Assembly (NCBI GenBank): GCA_033085395.1
Contig: JANQBS010000286.1
Span: 1 to 46,821 of the forward strand
Reading direction: 5' to 3'
DNA: 46,821 bases
Origin: Xanthoparmelia taractica
Taxonomy: Eukaryota > Ascomycota > Lecanoromycetes > Lecanorales > Parmeliaceae
Under the pieces are notes generated by a model. That model was not told where the DNA came from and ran no database searches. It saw nothing but the letters and a program-made list of their open reading frames with translations. The position numbers and the translations under genes were made by a program. Each line of letters starts with the position of its first letter. Positions within the stretch are counted from its first letter, which is position 1. Of this stretch, positions 28,285 to 39,669 are shown piece after piece.

Positions 28285-29898
28285 ATGTCTAGTACTATAT
28301 TTTTTTTTTTATTTATACCCTTGTTAGCTTTTATATTATTGTCAGTCAATTTAATATTTGCTCCTCACAATCCTTATATGGAAAAAAATAGCGCTTTTGA
28401 GTGTGGATTTAGTTCATTCTTGGGCCAGAACAGAACGCAGTTTAGCATTTCTTTTTTTGTGTTTGCTTTATTGTTTCTGCTATTTGATTTAGAAATTTTA
28501 TTAGTTTATCCTTATCTTGTAAGTGCTTACACTAATGGTGTCTATGGTTTAGTTATAATGTTAATGTTCCTTTTAGCATTAACATTAGGTTTTGCTTTCG
28601 AATTAGGTAAAAAAGCACTGTCTATTGATAGTAGACAAATGTCTAATGTAGTTTGTCTTAAAAAATCAAATTATGTTAACAAAGTAAATGCTGCCTTAAG
28701 CCCATTTATAAACATAAAAAAAAGATCTTATTCAACTTCAAATAATAAGGTCAATTTTGAAGTTGTTTTCTATATAGTAAAATTTATATGGTTTTTATAT
28801 AGTTTGGCTAAATTAATTATTAACTTATTTAGGGCACCTGTGAGCTTCATATATAACTATATATGAAACGAGATTGTAGGTGTTATAACTTATAGTCTTG
28901 AGTCTTCTTATCATTATAGAGTACTTAAAAGCATTTACTATGAATATGAGTTTACTTATTCATTAATACTATCAGCTCTCTTCATTCGCCTCTCATTCCT
29001 GTCTTTTCTAAAAAATAAACATAATATCTTAAATATATTATGTTTTTATCTAGCTTGTCTATATGGTGTATATAATATAAACTTTGTTATTTTTTCATTT
29101 TTTTTATTAAGTTCTATAGCTATTTTATTAGTATTATCTATTATTACTAACCTTACTATTATTTATATAGATAAGCCTAAAGGTTTAAACCTTTTACTTG
29201 CTTACCTATGTTTTAGTGTACTTGTACTGTTATTTGGTGTAGTACTTTTCTATTTATATGTTGGGTATCTTGAATACGTTTTAGATTATTTCAATGGTTC
29301 TAACGAGGGGCCGAGTGGTCCGGAAGGACCCCAAGGCTCTTCTGGCCCCGGGGGGCCTGGGGGGCCTGGAAAGCCTCCTTGAAACCCCAGATCTGTAATT
29401 TCCTGATACTTTTCTAGAAAGGAAAAAAGAGAAAAGGAAAAAAGAGAAAAGGAAACAAGAGAAAAGGAAAAATGAGAAGAAGAAACATATAGTACATCTA
29501 CAAAGGATTTTGATAAAGCAGGGTGGCATATTGGTGAGACTCCTTCGGAATGCAGGGAGCTTCAAGACTTAATCTTTGAAAATAAAAAAATAAATCCTAT
29601 AAATACAGGTGAAGACTCTGATTTTAATACTACATCAACGCCTGAGGAACAACAGGCTATGGATGAAGCATATAAGGCAACTGGAATAGACTTTGATGTT
29701 GGTAATCCACATAATTTGGAAATAGATTGAGAAGAAATAAAGGCAGAGCGCAAAGAACGAGGAAAGGCATCTAGAAAACGATGAAATGACGATAATCTAG
29801 AAAAAAGGAGAGCATCTCGTGCAAAATACAATATAAAGCAAGCAGAAATTATGAAAAGAAAACGAATTGAACAGGACCAAATAAATAATAATAATTAG
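28285..29898 (+). CDS. nad3: nad3 fused to a ~400-residue membrane/collagen-like extension
   Basis: 537 residues in one frame, ATG to TAG 29896, reading TGA as Trp at 28864, 29380, 29402, 29471, 29728 and 29781. Residues 1-~120 are complete Nad3 of complex I (NSAFECGFSSF with the switch-loop Cys, LFDLEILLVYP, FAFELGKKAL); Nad3 normally ends about here. The extension adds hydrophobic segments at ~156-182, 222-242, 247-295 and 304-332. Next come a collagen-like linker at ~339-366 (GPSGPEGPQG...GPGGPGGPGKPP), a Lys/Glu repeat at ~378-397 (KREKEKREKETRE, from purine-repeat DNA), an acidic region and a strongly basic tail at ~488-529 (KRRASRAKYNIKQ). It starts directly at the nad2 stop. The Nad3 core is complete and should function. 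The tail may be removed or may anchor something in the matrix; that is not known. Confidence 0.88.
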
Positions 29899-30425
29899 CC
29901 TGTAGAAGGAATTATTATTAAAAGTAATTTTCTGTATTCTAATGTTGTTTTCTTTTATATATATAACTTGCTTTTGTCTGGCCCTGAGGGGCCTGGTACT
30001 ATCAACTCTTATAAACTGCACATAATTTACACTTGTTATAAAATTCCGTACTATATTTTACTAGCCACTTCTTTTTCTTCATTTTCTTATTGAGAAGAAG
30101 AAAATGAAGAAGAAAATGAAGAAAAAAATGATCTTTAAAATTTATACAGTTATAATAAACTTATTGTTAAGACTCTTTTTTTCTTAGTTTCAGTTTTTTT
30201 TGATTTATTAATCTTGTTTACTTTTTTTAGGTATCCTATTATTAGCTTCACTGTAATGGACGTATACGTTACTATATCGCAAATTTAACATAACTCGCTT
30301 TTCCTCTTGTATTCTCAGCTCATTGTTTACTTCTTTTTCTTCTTTTCCTTCCTTTTTCAAAAGATGAAAAAAAATCAATAAAAAAATAGCAATAACCACA
30401 CATCTTTAAACAATACAAAATAATA
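29899..30425. other. Spacer with collagen-linker remnant and hairpins
   Basis: At about 29976-30005 a short stretch reads LSGPEGPGTIN, a second, isolated piece of collagen-like coding. Hairpins are at 30069-30123 (ttctttttcttcattttctt with its complement) and about 30324-30371. ataatttacacttgtt at 30019-30036 is shared with 8253-8270. No intact gene. Confidence 0.55.
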
Positions 30426-32280
30426 ATGAATTTATCTATAATACTTTTTTTAATAGGAATCTTAGGATTTGTTTTAAATAGAAAAAACATAATCTTAATG
30501 CTTATTTCAATAGAAATAATGCTTTTAGCCATTACATTTTTAATATTGCTAAGTTCACTTAGCTTTGATGATATATTAGGACAAACTTATGCTATCTATG
30601 TAATAGCAATAGCTGGTGCAGAATCCGCTATTGGCTTAGGTATATTAGTAGCTTTTTATAGATTTCACTCTTCTTTAATCTTATTATGTCTATCTTATGG
30701 CAAGAAAACTTATTCTTCACCTTGTGTCTACGTACCCTGGGGTGTTGATTTTCGTAAAAGAATAGTAACAAGTTATCTAACTAACCAATTTAAAATTTAT
30801 TCTACAACCATTTTAAAAACTATTTACTTGATCCCTGGTTTATTACTGGTCTTTTTGATGCGGATTTTGTAATTACAATATTAAAAAATCCTAAATATAA
30901 AACAGGATGAAATGTACAAGCCAGAATTCAAATAAAAATGCATGAAAAGGATAGAGCTTTAATTCAATCTATGCAAGACTTTTTCGGTGGTATAGGCTAT
31001 GTATCTAAACCTAATAAAACCTCAATGGTGGAATTTAGGCTTAGTACTTTAAAATATATAATTAGCATAATTATCCTTTAATAACTAAAAAGTCATCTCA
31101 TTATATTTTATTTAAACAAATTGCTTTAATTATGTTAAATAAAGAACATAATAATTTAGAGAAAAAATATTTAATTTTAGGGCATTTCTTAATTTAGAAA
31201 AAAAGCTTTTCCTGAAGTTGTTGCTATCAAAAAACCAAATAACTTCATGAAAGCAGCATCTAAAAATTTATCACCTGAATGAGTCGCAGGGTTTTCCATT
31301 TTCTTCTTCTTTTTCTTTTTCTTCTTCTCAATAAGAAGAAGAAAAAGAAAAAGAAGAAGAAAAATCAGTAGAATCTAACTTATTTATTGCTATTCAAAAA
31401 TCTAAAACTAAGAGTGGTTTAGCTGTATGATTACGTTTTTCTATAGGTCAACATTCAAGAGATCTATTATTATTAGAGAGTCTTGTTAATTTCTTTGGTA
31501 GTGGTTATGTAGTTAAATATAAAAAACGTGCAGTTTGTGAGTTTATTGTGACAAAAATAGACCATATAGTTATACATATAATAGCTTTTTTCTATTCTCA
31601 TGAAAAAAAATAAAATATCCGGTATTAGGATCAAAGTATTTTAATTATTTAGATTTCAAAAGCGTAGCAAATATTATTAACAATAAGGAACATTTAAATA
31701 TAAATGGGAAGAACAAATTTTACAATTAAAAAATGGTACTTCTTTTTTTTCATTTTCTTCTTCTTTTTCTTCTTCTTATTGAGAAGAAGAAAAAGAAGAA
31801 AAAGAAAATGAAAAGCTTTAATTAACACGGATAAAGCTATAAATAATCACAGAGATGAGATAGGCAAAGAATGAATTAGATCAGAAAAGGAGAAGTAAAC
31901 CTTCTTCTAGTCTTAAATTGAAAATTTAAGGCCAAACCTTCAAATTGCGGGAAGTTCTTAAAGGCAAATCTACCAAATTAATGCAGCAATGTAGTTAATG
32001 GAACAGGTAATGACTCGTTGTAAGGTAAAAACGATTTGTATGAAGAAATGAAATAGATAATCCGCAGCCAAGCAGCTTAGGTATTAAGGTGTGCAGTTCA
32101 TCGACTAAAAGTAGGTTGGTTTATAATTATATGATTATAATAATTATTTGCTTAAGATATAGTCAGGCATAACCTAAAAGTTATGGCAATACCCAGCCTT
32201 CCTAAGGGAATATAAAAAATTAATATTTCTATGGTTAAGGGGAAACACGAAGAGGAAGCATAGCAATAGAATATAAATAA
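30426..32280 (+). CDS. nad4L: NADH dehydrogenase subunit 4L (two exons)
   Basis: Exon 1 is 30426-30664 and exon 2 is 32250-32280, giving 89 residues, the normal size. Small membrane subunit of complex I. Exon 1 ends in GAESAIGLGILVAFYR plus two bases; exon 2 restores L and gives RGSIAIEYK, the conserved terminus. The intron ends in G. The stop TAA (32278-32280) overlaps the nad5 ATG by one base, the arrangement typical of filamentous ascomycetes, implying coupled expression. Intron 30665-32249 holds a decayed endonuclease gene and two hairpins. Confidence 0.93.
30665..31620 (+). pseudogene. Broken LAGLIDADG gene in the nad4L intron
   Basis: The frame leaves exon 1 open to 30872. The coding character then shifts: the first motif reads ITGLFDADFVITI (~30839), followed by RIQIKMHEKDRALIQSMQDFF and stops near 31080. 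The second half starts LSPEWVAGF (~31268). Exactly where the second LAGLIDADG motif should continue, a 70-base purine/pyrimidine hairpin (31297-31366) is inserted. Sequence resumes as FIAIQKSKTKSG...IGQHSRDLLLLESLVNFFGSG. Frameshifts plus the insertion make it non-functional. Confidence 0.8.
31297..31366. repeat. Hairpin inserted into the second LAGLIDADG motif
   Basis: Arms of ~33 bases: cattttcttcttctttttct... with centre tctcaataag, near-perfect complement on the right. It interrupts WVAGF, just before the catalytic acidic residue, so the insertion point is unusually well defined. Confidence 0.88.
31750..31811. repeat. Pyrimidine/purine hairpin in the nad4L intron
   Basis: tcattttcttcttctttttc...ttctta pairs with its purine complement ending gaaaatga; short loop near 31779. 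Confidence 0.87.
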
Positions 32281-35200
32281 TGTATTTAGCCATAATCGTC
32301 TTACCCATATTAGGTTCAATAGTTTCTGGTTTATTTGGTCGAAAAGTTGGTGTTAGCGGAGCACAGTTAATTACGTGTTTATCTGTAACAATCACAACAT
32401 TTATGGCAACAATTGGTTTTATTGAGGTTGGTTTAAATAATATACCTGTATCAGTATTATTATTTAGGTGGGTTGATTCAGAATCACTTAATGTATTATG
32501 AGGATTTAATTTTGATTCTTTAACAGTTTCTATGTTAATGCCAGTACTAATAGTTTCTTCTTTAGTGCATATATATTCAATAGGTTACATGAGTCATGAT
32601 CCTCGAGGTCGTGTTAGGGGAAAACGCGTCTATGGGGATAAATTGCCAAACTCCGGGAAACTCCTAAAGCTTAAAGTATCAAGCTCTAGTTGAAAAACTA
32701 TGAGTGGCTGAATTAATTACTCAGGTACGGTAATAAGCTTTAAGATGAGTGAAAACGAAATGGACAATCGCGGATCTAAGTCAACTATACTAAACAGTAC
32801 AGTTGTAAAAGAGCAAAGAGTAGACGGTAGTTGATCCATTAAGCCAAATTTAATGGATTTAAGGTGTATTCTAAGGGGTTTTGAAAAAAACAGAGGTGTA
32901 AACCTCGGTTTCAACATGCAACAGGGTTGAAACTCCTATGTCAAAATCCCATCTAAGCTATTCGATTTAAAAAAATTTTCTACCTATAATTCTACTTATA
33001 ATTCTACTATTATAAATCCTGGAGTCTGATCTGGTTTAATAGACGGTGATGGTTCATTTAGTATAATAGTAGATAGAAATAAAACACGTAAGTTAAATTG
33101 GCGTGTTCAATTTAAATTTCAAATAGGTCTAAAGACAAAAGATCTTAACTTATTATATCAATTACAACAATACTTGGGTAATGTTGGTTCTATTCATAGA
33201 GCCCGAAGCCGAGATATTGTTAATTATTCAATAGATTCAAATGAAGATTTAAATAAACTTATTATTCATTTAGAAAAATGTCCGTTATTAACTCAAAAAG
33301 CCGCAGATTTTATCTTATTTAAACAAGCGGTAAAACTTGTAAATAATAAGGCTCATCTTACTGTTGAAGGTTTAAATCAAATAGTGAACATAAAAGCATC
33401 CATGAATTTAGGTTTATCTAACATGTTAAAATCAGAGTTTGATGGATATATTCCTGTTGAAAGACCTGTAATAAATTATAATGTAATCTTAGACCCTAAT
33501 TGAATTTCAGGATTTGTCAGCGCTGAGGGTAACTTTGATGTTCGTATACCATCAAGCAAAAATAAATTAGGTTCTCGAGTACAATTGAGACTTAGAATAT
33601 CTCAACATAGTAGGGACCTTAAATTAATGGAGAAAATAGTTGAATATTTTGGCTCAGGAAAAATATACAAATATGGCGGCAAGTCTGCTGTTAGTTTAAC
33701 AATAGTTGATTTTACTGATATTACCAATACAATAGTTCCATTTTTTAATAAAAACCCTATTATCGGTATAAAACTTTATGATTATCTTGATTGATGTAAA
33801 ATACATAGTTTAATGATTAATCGTTCTCATTTTACAGTTGAGGGTATAAATTCAATTAGAAAGATAAAATCTGGTATGAATATGGGTAGAAGTTTTTAAG
33901 ATAAATAACCATTGTTAGTATAAAATGTAATAAATCAATAGTAGGATAAATTTGGCTTATATGCATAATCAAAGATTTTTTAGTTACTTAAGTTTATTCA
34001 CTTTCATGATGATTGTACTAGTAGCAGCAAACAATTTTTTATTAATGTTTGTAGGTTGAGAGGGTGTTGGGGTATGTTCCTATCTGTTAGTAAGCTTTTG
34101 ATTTACTAGAATAGCAGCTAATCAAAGTTCCATGTCTGCTTTTTTAACTAACAGAGTAGGTGATTGCTTTTTAACATTAGGTATGTTTGCTATGATATGA
34201 ACGTTTGGTAACCTAGATTATTCTACAGTATTCTCATTAGCTCCTTACATAAATGTAAATATAGTTACTATCATTGGTATTTGTTTATTAATTGGAGCCA
34301 TGGCTAAAAGTTCTCAAATTGGTCTTCATGTATGACTACCTCTTGCTATGGAAGGTGATTTCTCATATCAATAATATTTTATTATCTATATATCACAGGT
34401 TTGCTACCGGCTACTTATAATCTAGTTCCTATTACAACAAAAAGATCCTTACCTACTGCTAGTCATCATAAACGTTTGATATGGGTATATGATATAATAG
34501 ACTCATCATCATTGACAGCAGGGTCTCCTTTCATAACCAAAACAGATTGTGCTAATAAATTGGTTGTTAATCGTGCTACTGTACGATCTTATTTAGATGC
34601 TGATAAGGTATATGACAACAAATGATTATTTAGTTCTACTAGCTTAAGTGAAGAGTAATTATCCAAATGAGTTATTCCAGACAGTGTTTGGGAAACTGTC
34701 ATGGTTCGCAACAGGAGAAATGTTAGGAGATGCTTACATAAAATACGACCCTCTTACTTCTGGAACAAGAGGTAGATTACAGTTTACATTTTCATCTGAC
34801 ATACTACATTATGTTAAAGATCTGAAATATGTTGCTTTAGCACCTATTTGTACTGAATCTGAACCTACGCCTTGACCTAATCCTGAAACAACTGGTAAAA
34901 AAGCTACACAATATTCAATTTCTACTAAATCTTTAGAAAAGATTAGCAAACTACATAGTTCATGATACAAAAAAGAGGAAGGTAAATATATAAAATTTGT
35001 ACCTTTAAATATAGAAGAGTTACTAACCCCTCTTGGTTTAGCTCATTGGATTATGGGTGATGGTTACTTTTCGGAGTATTGTACATTTATATGTACAGAT
35101 AGCTTTACTAAACATGGCATTGAAAGACTAATTAAAGTTTTAAATAATAAATTTGGAATAAAAGCTACACTTAAGAAAGCAGGATGGAGTTGAGGTTTGG

Positions 35201-38200
35201 AGAATTAGAACTAGTAGACTAAGTATGGAAAAACTAAAAACACTAGTAGTTCCGTACTTAATACCTGAAATGTTATATAAAGTAGTTCATAAAATAAAAG
35301 CATGTTATTGGGGCCTTCCTTAAATTTCACTATATGCTGGAACACCAGATAACTAAATTAGTCGTATCGTAAAATTTAAGTATAAGACAATCAGCAGGAA
35401 ACCAACGGATAACTTTTATCCTAGTAGGATCTTCAGAGACTACATGTGAAACTCCATTATTTGCTTTATAATGGCTCAAAATATAGTCCGAACAAATATG
35501 AGAGTATTTGTGTATATTTATTTATGTAAATATCAACATTTACGCCCACACCTGTTTCTGCACTAATCCATGCAGCTACTATGGTGACTGCTGGTGTGTA
35601 TTTATTAATGCGAACTTCTCCCTTAATAGAATATAGTTCAACAGTTTTGATCCTTTGCTTATGAGTAGGTAGTATTACTACTGTATTTAGTTCTTTAATT
35701 GGTTTATTCCAGCAAGATATCAAAAAGGTTATAGCCTATTCTACCATGAGTCAATTGGCTCGAGTATATAATTATCTATTGATTATATACAGGCATCAAG
35801 CTATATGCGTAGAAGTTATATGTAAAAATATAATCAATTCGCAGATAACCAAAGCTCATGATTATATTTATAACCATATTAGTATTAATCTTTTTAATTC
35901 ATCTCTCGCATTCATGTGACAGTACTTTTATATTATGTTATATATAATTATGTCAGTAAGATGAAAGATTAATATTATAAGTAAGTTAGTAGGAATCTCA
36001 GAGGCCATACGCTTGATATTAATCTATTTAAACTATATGTTTAAATTTGCTAATTTCTTTATTTTAAATATATCTACAAAATATCCGTATAGTACTCATA
36101 ATCATAATATAAAAAAGACGATAGATAATCCATTTAATGAATGGTTATCCGGATTAATAGATGGTGATGGTTATTTTATTTTAACAAAAAAAGGCTATGC
36201 TAGCTGTGAAATAACTATGGATATTAGAGACAAAAAAGCTTTATATGAAATAAAACAAAAATTCGGCGGTTCTATAAAAGCAGTTGCAAATGCTAATGCT
36301 TTAAGATATAAATTAAGACACAAAAAAGGCTTAATTTCTTTAATAAATAATATAAATGGTAAGATAAGAAACCCTGTGAGATTATTACAAATGAATAAAC
36401 TATGCGTTAAATATGGAATAGTATTGAAATATTCTAATTGTTTAACATTTAATAATGGATGATTAAGTGGGTTTATTGATAGTGACGGTTCAATATATTA
36501 TAATGAAAAATCAGGTCAAGTGTATATAAGTATAACACAAAAAAATAAATATATATTAGAACCCCTAATCAAATTATATGGTGGAACAATAGATATATTG
36601 AGCCCTAAAGTAGAAGCATTTAAATACATTATTTATAGAAAGTCTGAACTGTTTTATCTTATTGATCAATACTTTATAAACTATCCTTTGAAAACAGATA
36701 AGATGAAAAGATTGAATTTAATAAAGCAATTTTATTCCGTAAGGATTCACACAGATAGCAGAGATATAAATAAATTTAATGAATGAATAGCCTTTAAACA
36801 TAAATGAGATAAATACAAAGATTAATAAAGAAATGGTCCAAATATTATAATAATAACGTTGCTAAATTTCAATGAAAACCTTACTCCTTATCCTTTAGCT
36901 ATATTAACATTTATAGAATCTCTATTTACTTTTAGTTTTCCCATAGTTCAGTTCTGATAGATAGTTGATTATTTGGAACATCTTCTAAAGATTCCTCTTT
37001 TTTTTTTAATGGAAAAACCATTTATATATAAAGATATAGCTAAACAAGAGATGGCAAAAAAAGAGAGATGTTGCTGACAGATGACGAATGATTGGATGAA
37101 TTATATCAAGAACCTGAGCAACCTATTTATAGCGATGACCACGAGTTTGTTAAAAAACGTAAACAGAGATCTAACGAGGAGGTTAGAGGTTAGCCATCGT
37201 AACAAAGAATTGGAGGCTATACATAATCGTAATATAAAGGAGCGGGAAGGTTGAGATCCTGAAGGGGATTATAAACATCCCGATGTTCCTACTACAAAAA
37301 GGCGTGAAGTGAGAGATCCTAATTTCTTAGATGATGAATCTACATTAGGTTCTATAGATGAAAGTGAAGATAAAGGTAAACTAGGAAAATTAATTGTTAA
37401 AAATAAGTCGGAAAAATCAATTAATACTCAAGAATCCGATGAAACTACTAAACCTGAAGTATCAGGGCATAAGGATTCATCTAATTCTGACTGAACTGAC
37501 TTTATTGACTCTTTATTTTAGTAATTTTCATCTATTACCTTACATTTACTTGAAGAACTTTTGAGTTGTTTTTTAAAATTTAACCTTATAATATTGCAAT
37601 TGGGTATGATGGTTATAGCAGTGGGGTTATCTTCATATAATCTTGCTTTATTTCACTTAGTAAATCATGCATTTTACAAAGCACTACTTTTTTTAGGGGC
37701 AGGTGCTGTAATACATGCTGTAGCAGATAACCAAGACTTTAGGAAATACGGTGGTTTAATATCATTTTTACCGTTAAGTTACTCAGTTATGCTGATAGCT
37801 TCTCTTAGTTTAGTAGCTTTCCCTTTTATGACTGGTTTTTATTCTAAAGACTTCATACTTGAATCTGCTTATGGACAATTTAATTTTTCTAGTGTTGCTG
37901 TATACTTTATAGCCACTATTGGTGCTATGTTTACCACACTATATTCAGTTAAGGTTTTGTATCTAACCTTTTTAACTAATGCCAATGGACCTCTAATAAA
38001 CTATAAAAGAGCACATGAAGGCGATGTATTTATGAGTTTGCCTTTAATAATTTTAGCAGTTTTTTCCATATTCTTTGGTTACATTACCAAAGATATGTTT
38101 ATAGGTATGGCTTCTGGTTTTTTTTCTGATAATAGTTTATTTACACACCCATTACATGAAATTGTGCTAGTAACTGAATTTGCTGTTCCTACTCTGTTTA

Positions 38201-39669
38201 AATTATTACCTTTTTTCTTAACTGTTACATTAAGTGCTCTTTCTCTAATACTATCTGAGTTTTTATCCATATCACTTGTTTACTTTAAGTTAACTAGAAT
38301 GGGTTACAACATCTTTAGCTTTTTTAATCAACGTTTTCTAATTGAATTGTTTTATAACAAATACATCACTCGTTTTATTCTCAATTTAGGAGGACAAACT
38401 ACTAAGGTATTAGACAAAGGTTCAATAGAATTATTAGGACCATATGGCTTAGAAAAAGGCCTACTTAGATTAAGTAAAAGTCTAAGTAGCTTGGACACTG
38501 GCGTTATCACATCCTATGCCTTGTATATTTTAATAGGTTTAATATTATACATATCAATACCTTATATTTCTTTAATAGATATAAGTATACTGTTGTGTAT
38601 AATATCCGGTTTACTAAGCATAACCGTCAATTCCTTTTCTCTTGGCATAGCAAATAATATACCACAGCCTCACTTATCTGTATTTTTAGCCATACAGAGT
38701 GGTTTCTTTAAATCTTTCATTGGGAAATTTAATCTTAATTGATTTACATTTCCCCTCTTCATTTCTATAACTATTGGTGTCGGCTTGTATTTGGGTTACA
38801 GGTTACCTATGCACTTCATGTTAGATCAGTTAGATTTATTAACATACTATCCATTATTTAATCTTATGGTTACGTTATGTAGTATAATAACTATAGCTAG
38901 TCTAAAAGGAAAACAAATAAAACCTATACAACTGTACCTTGCTATGTTTTTCGCTTTTTTTGCTATGTTCTTATTATGATTTGGCAGCGGTTACTACCGA
39001 GAGTTGCATGCATCTGTTTTTGTGTTTTTCACACATTTACCTTTTATCTGAAACTGCTTAATAGATATATGGTATACTATAAAGGATAATACAATGACTA
39101 TGCGTTACGGTGGTTCCACAACCTGTTATAAGACAACCCCCTCCGGGCTTTCTAGCGGAGGTGGTGGTAGTAGTGCTGGTGCTAGTAGTACAGGTGGTGG
39201 TGCTAGTAGCGCTGGTGCTAGTAGTACAGGAGGTGGTAGTGGACCTGGTGGTGCTGGTCCAATTAATATATCAGATGCTAAGGCTCTTATTGAGAGAAGC
39301 TCGCAACTTGATAAAGATCTGATGGATAATGCCTTTGTTCTTAAGGGCAATTTACAACAGGAAAAGGTAAATGAAATTACTAAGAAGTTTCCAAAGATTG
39401 ATAGTAGGGATGTTCCTTCTACTGTCCTTCCTTATCTTAGTTTTTTTAATCTAAAATGTAGAGCACTTCAAGAACTTATGATGATTGAAAGCTGTGGAGT
39501 AAAGCTTGGAAATTCTACAATAACACCTGATCTAGCCTTAGCATGACGGAAAGCTAAGTTGGATAGTATATCAGAGGAGTGTAGTGAAACTATGACTAAA
39601 TATTATGATACTTTACCTAGGAGTCCCAGAAGGTTTATAGATAAAACATTTAAGAAGAAACCTTGATAG
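32280..39669 (+). CDS. nad5: NADH dehydrogenase subunit 5 (four exons) with a ~340-residue C-terminal extension
   Basis: Exons 32280-32603, 33964-34356, 35545-35757 (approximate end) and 37603-39669 give about 998 residues, against roughly 650-720 usually. The largest antiporter-like subunit of complex I. The core reads SIGYMSHDP/HNQRFFSYLSL, FVGWEGVGVCSYLL, MAKSSQIGLHVWLPLAMEG/PTPVSALIHAATMVTAGVYLL, KVIAYSTMSQL/GMMVIAVG and HLVNHAFYKALLFLGAG, all conserved. Canonical Nad5 ends near 38640. The frame then continues through new helices (~38743-38790, ~38840-38980), a Gly/Ser/Ala linker built of tandem repeats (39151-39265, GASSTGGGASSAGASSTGGG) and a polar domain ending KKPW, TAG 39667. TGA at 38740, 38977, 39049 and 39544 is Trp. 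The extension has a paralogue at 45164. The core is probably functional; the role of the tail is unknown. Confidence 0.9.
32604..33963 (+). other. nad5 intron 1 (group I)
   Basis: Follows the T of cct and ends in G before cataatcaaag. Core elements near the 5' side: aaattgccaaactccgggaa (~32640) and gacaatcgcggatctaag (~32762). Contains an intact endonuclease ORF. Confidence 0.88.
32916..33899 (+). CDS. LAGLIDADG homing endonuclease in nad5 intron 1
   Basis: 327 residues from ATG 32916 (MQQGWNSYVKIPSKLFDLKK) to TAA 33897, reading TGA as Trp. Two motifs, SGLIDGDGSF (~33027) and SGFVSAEGNF (~33507), each followed by the family's QFKFQIGLKTKDL and RLRISQHSRDLKLMEKI cores. The acidic catalytic residues (D of DGDG, E of SAEG) are kept. 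It looks intact and is the best candidate for an active homing enzyme here. Earlier in-frame starts are possible. Confidence 0.9.
34357..35544 (+). other. nad5 intron 2 (group I)
   Basis: Follows ggt of AMEG and ends in G before cccacacc. Core motifs: aatcagcaggaaaccaac (~35389), gatcttcagagactacatgtg (~35429), aaaatatagtccgaac (~35476). Confidence 0.88.
34401..35323 (+). pseudogene. LAGLIDADG_2-type endonuclease in nad5 intron 2, with two frameshifts
   Basis: The first part (34401-34656) has a NUMOD1-like region (SPFITKTDCANKLVVNRATV). The frame then changes near 34650 into NYPNELFQTVFGKLSWFATG with motif 1 GEMLGDAYIKYDP and motif 2 GLAHWIMGDGYF. It stops at TAG 35206 after one more base slip near 35195. 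The tail resumes in another frame as RISRLSMEKL-like RTSRLSMEKLKTLVVPYLIP to TAA 35321. The catalytic motifs survive but two frameshifts suggest recent inactivation or sequencing indels. Confidence 0.75.
36013..36825 (+). CDS. LAGLIDADG homing endonuclease in nad5 intron 3
   Basis: 270 residues, ATG to TAA 36823. Motifs WLSGLIDGDGYF (~36142) and WLSGFIDSDGSI (~36460), with EITMDIRDKKALYEIKQKFGGS and ITQKNKYILEPLIKLYGG after them, the layout of intron maturase/endonucleases. Both catalytic acidic positions are present and the frame is intact. TGA at 36461, 36784 and 36805 is Trp. Unlike introns 1 and 2, the ORF lies after the intron core. Confidence 0.88.
37009..37521 (+). CDS. Hydrophilic ORF in nad5 intron 3, unknown
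   Basis: 170 residues, ATG to TAG 37519, in one frame with three TGA as Trp. The N-terminal half is basic and helical (KNVNRDLTRRLEVSHRNKEL). The second half is acidic and Ser/Asp/Lys-rich (DDESTLGSIDESEDKGKLGK). No endonuclease motif. Just upstream, a short hydrophobic frame (YPLAILTFIESLFTFSFPI, ~36893-36955) ends in stops, so this may be the charged tail of a decayed membrane/linker gene. Having a second, non-endonuclease ORF inside a group I intron is unusual. Confidence 0.5.
39151..39265. repeat. In-frame tandem repeat coding a Gly/Ser/Ala linker in nad5
   Basis: Repeats of ggtgctagtagtacaggtgg with gctggtgctagtag spacers, coding SSAGASSTGGGASSAG. Likely to vary in copy number between strains. 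Confidence 0.85.

Larger units (their letters stand above)
30665..32249 (+). other. Group I intron in nad4L
   Basis: Core motifs near the 3' end: aatccgcagccaagc (~32060), gtgcagttcatcgactaaa (~32091) and aagatatagtcaggc (~32152). A P-like element, caaattgcgggaagttcttaa, is at ~31939. Confidence 0.88.
35758..37602 (+). other. nad5 intron 3 (group I)
   Basis: Splicing joins ATGAGTCAATTG to GGTATGATGG; the exact base is ambiguous because caattg is repeated at both ends. Core elements lie at the 5' side: aattcgcagataaccaaagctc (~35834) and gtaggaatctcagaggccatac (~35987). Two ORFs follow. Confidence 0.82.

Noticed and set aside
29281..30021. Minus-strand frames opposite the nad3 extension
   Set aside because: The + strand frame is continuous with nad3 and uses TGA as Trp consistently; the minus frames are shadows of the purine and Gly-Pro repeats.
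39110..39350. Val/Leu-rich and Pro-rich frames in the other frames of the nad5 linker
   Set aside because: They are other-frame readings of the Gly/Ser tandem repeat inside the nad5 coding frame.
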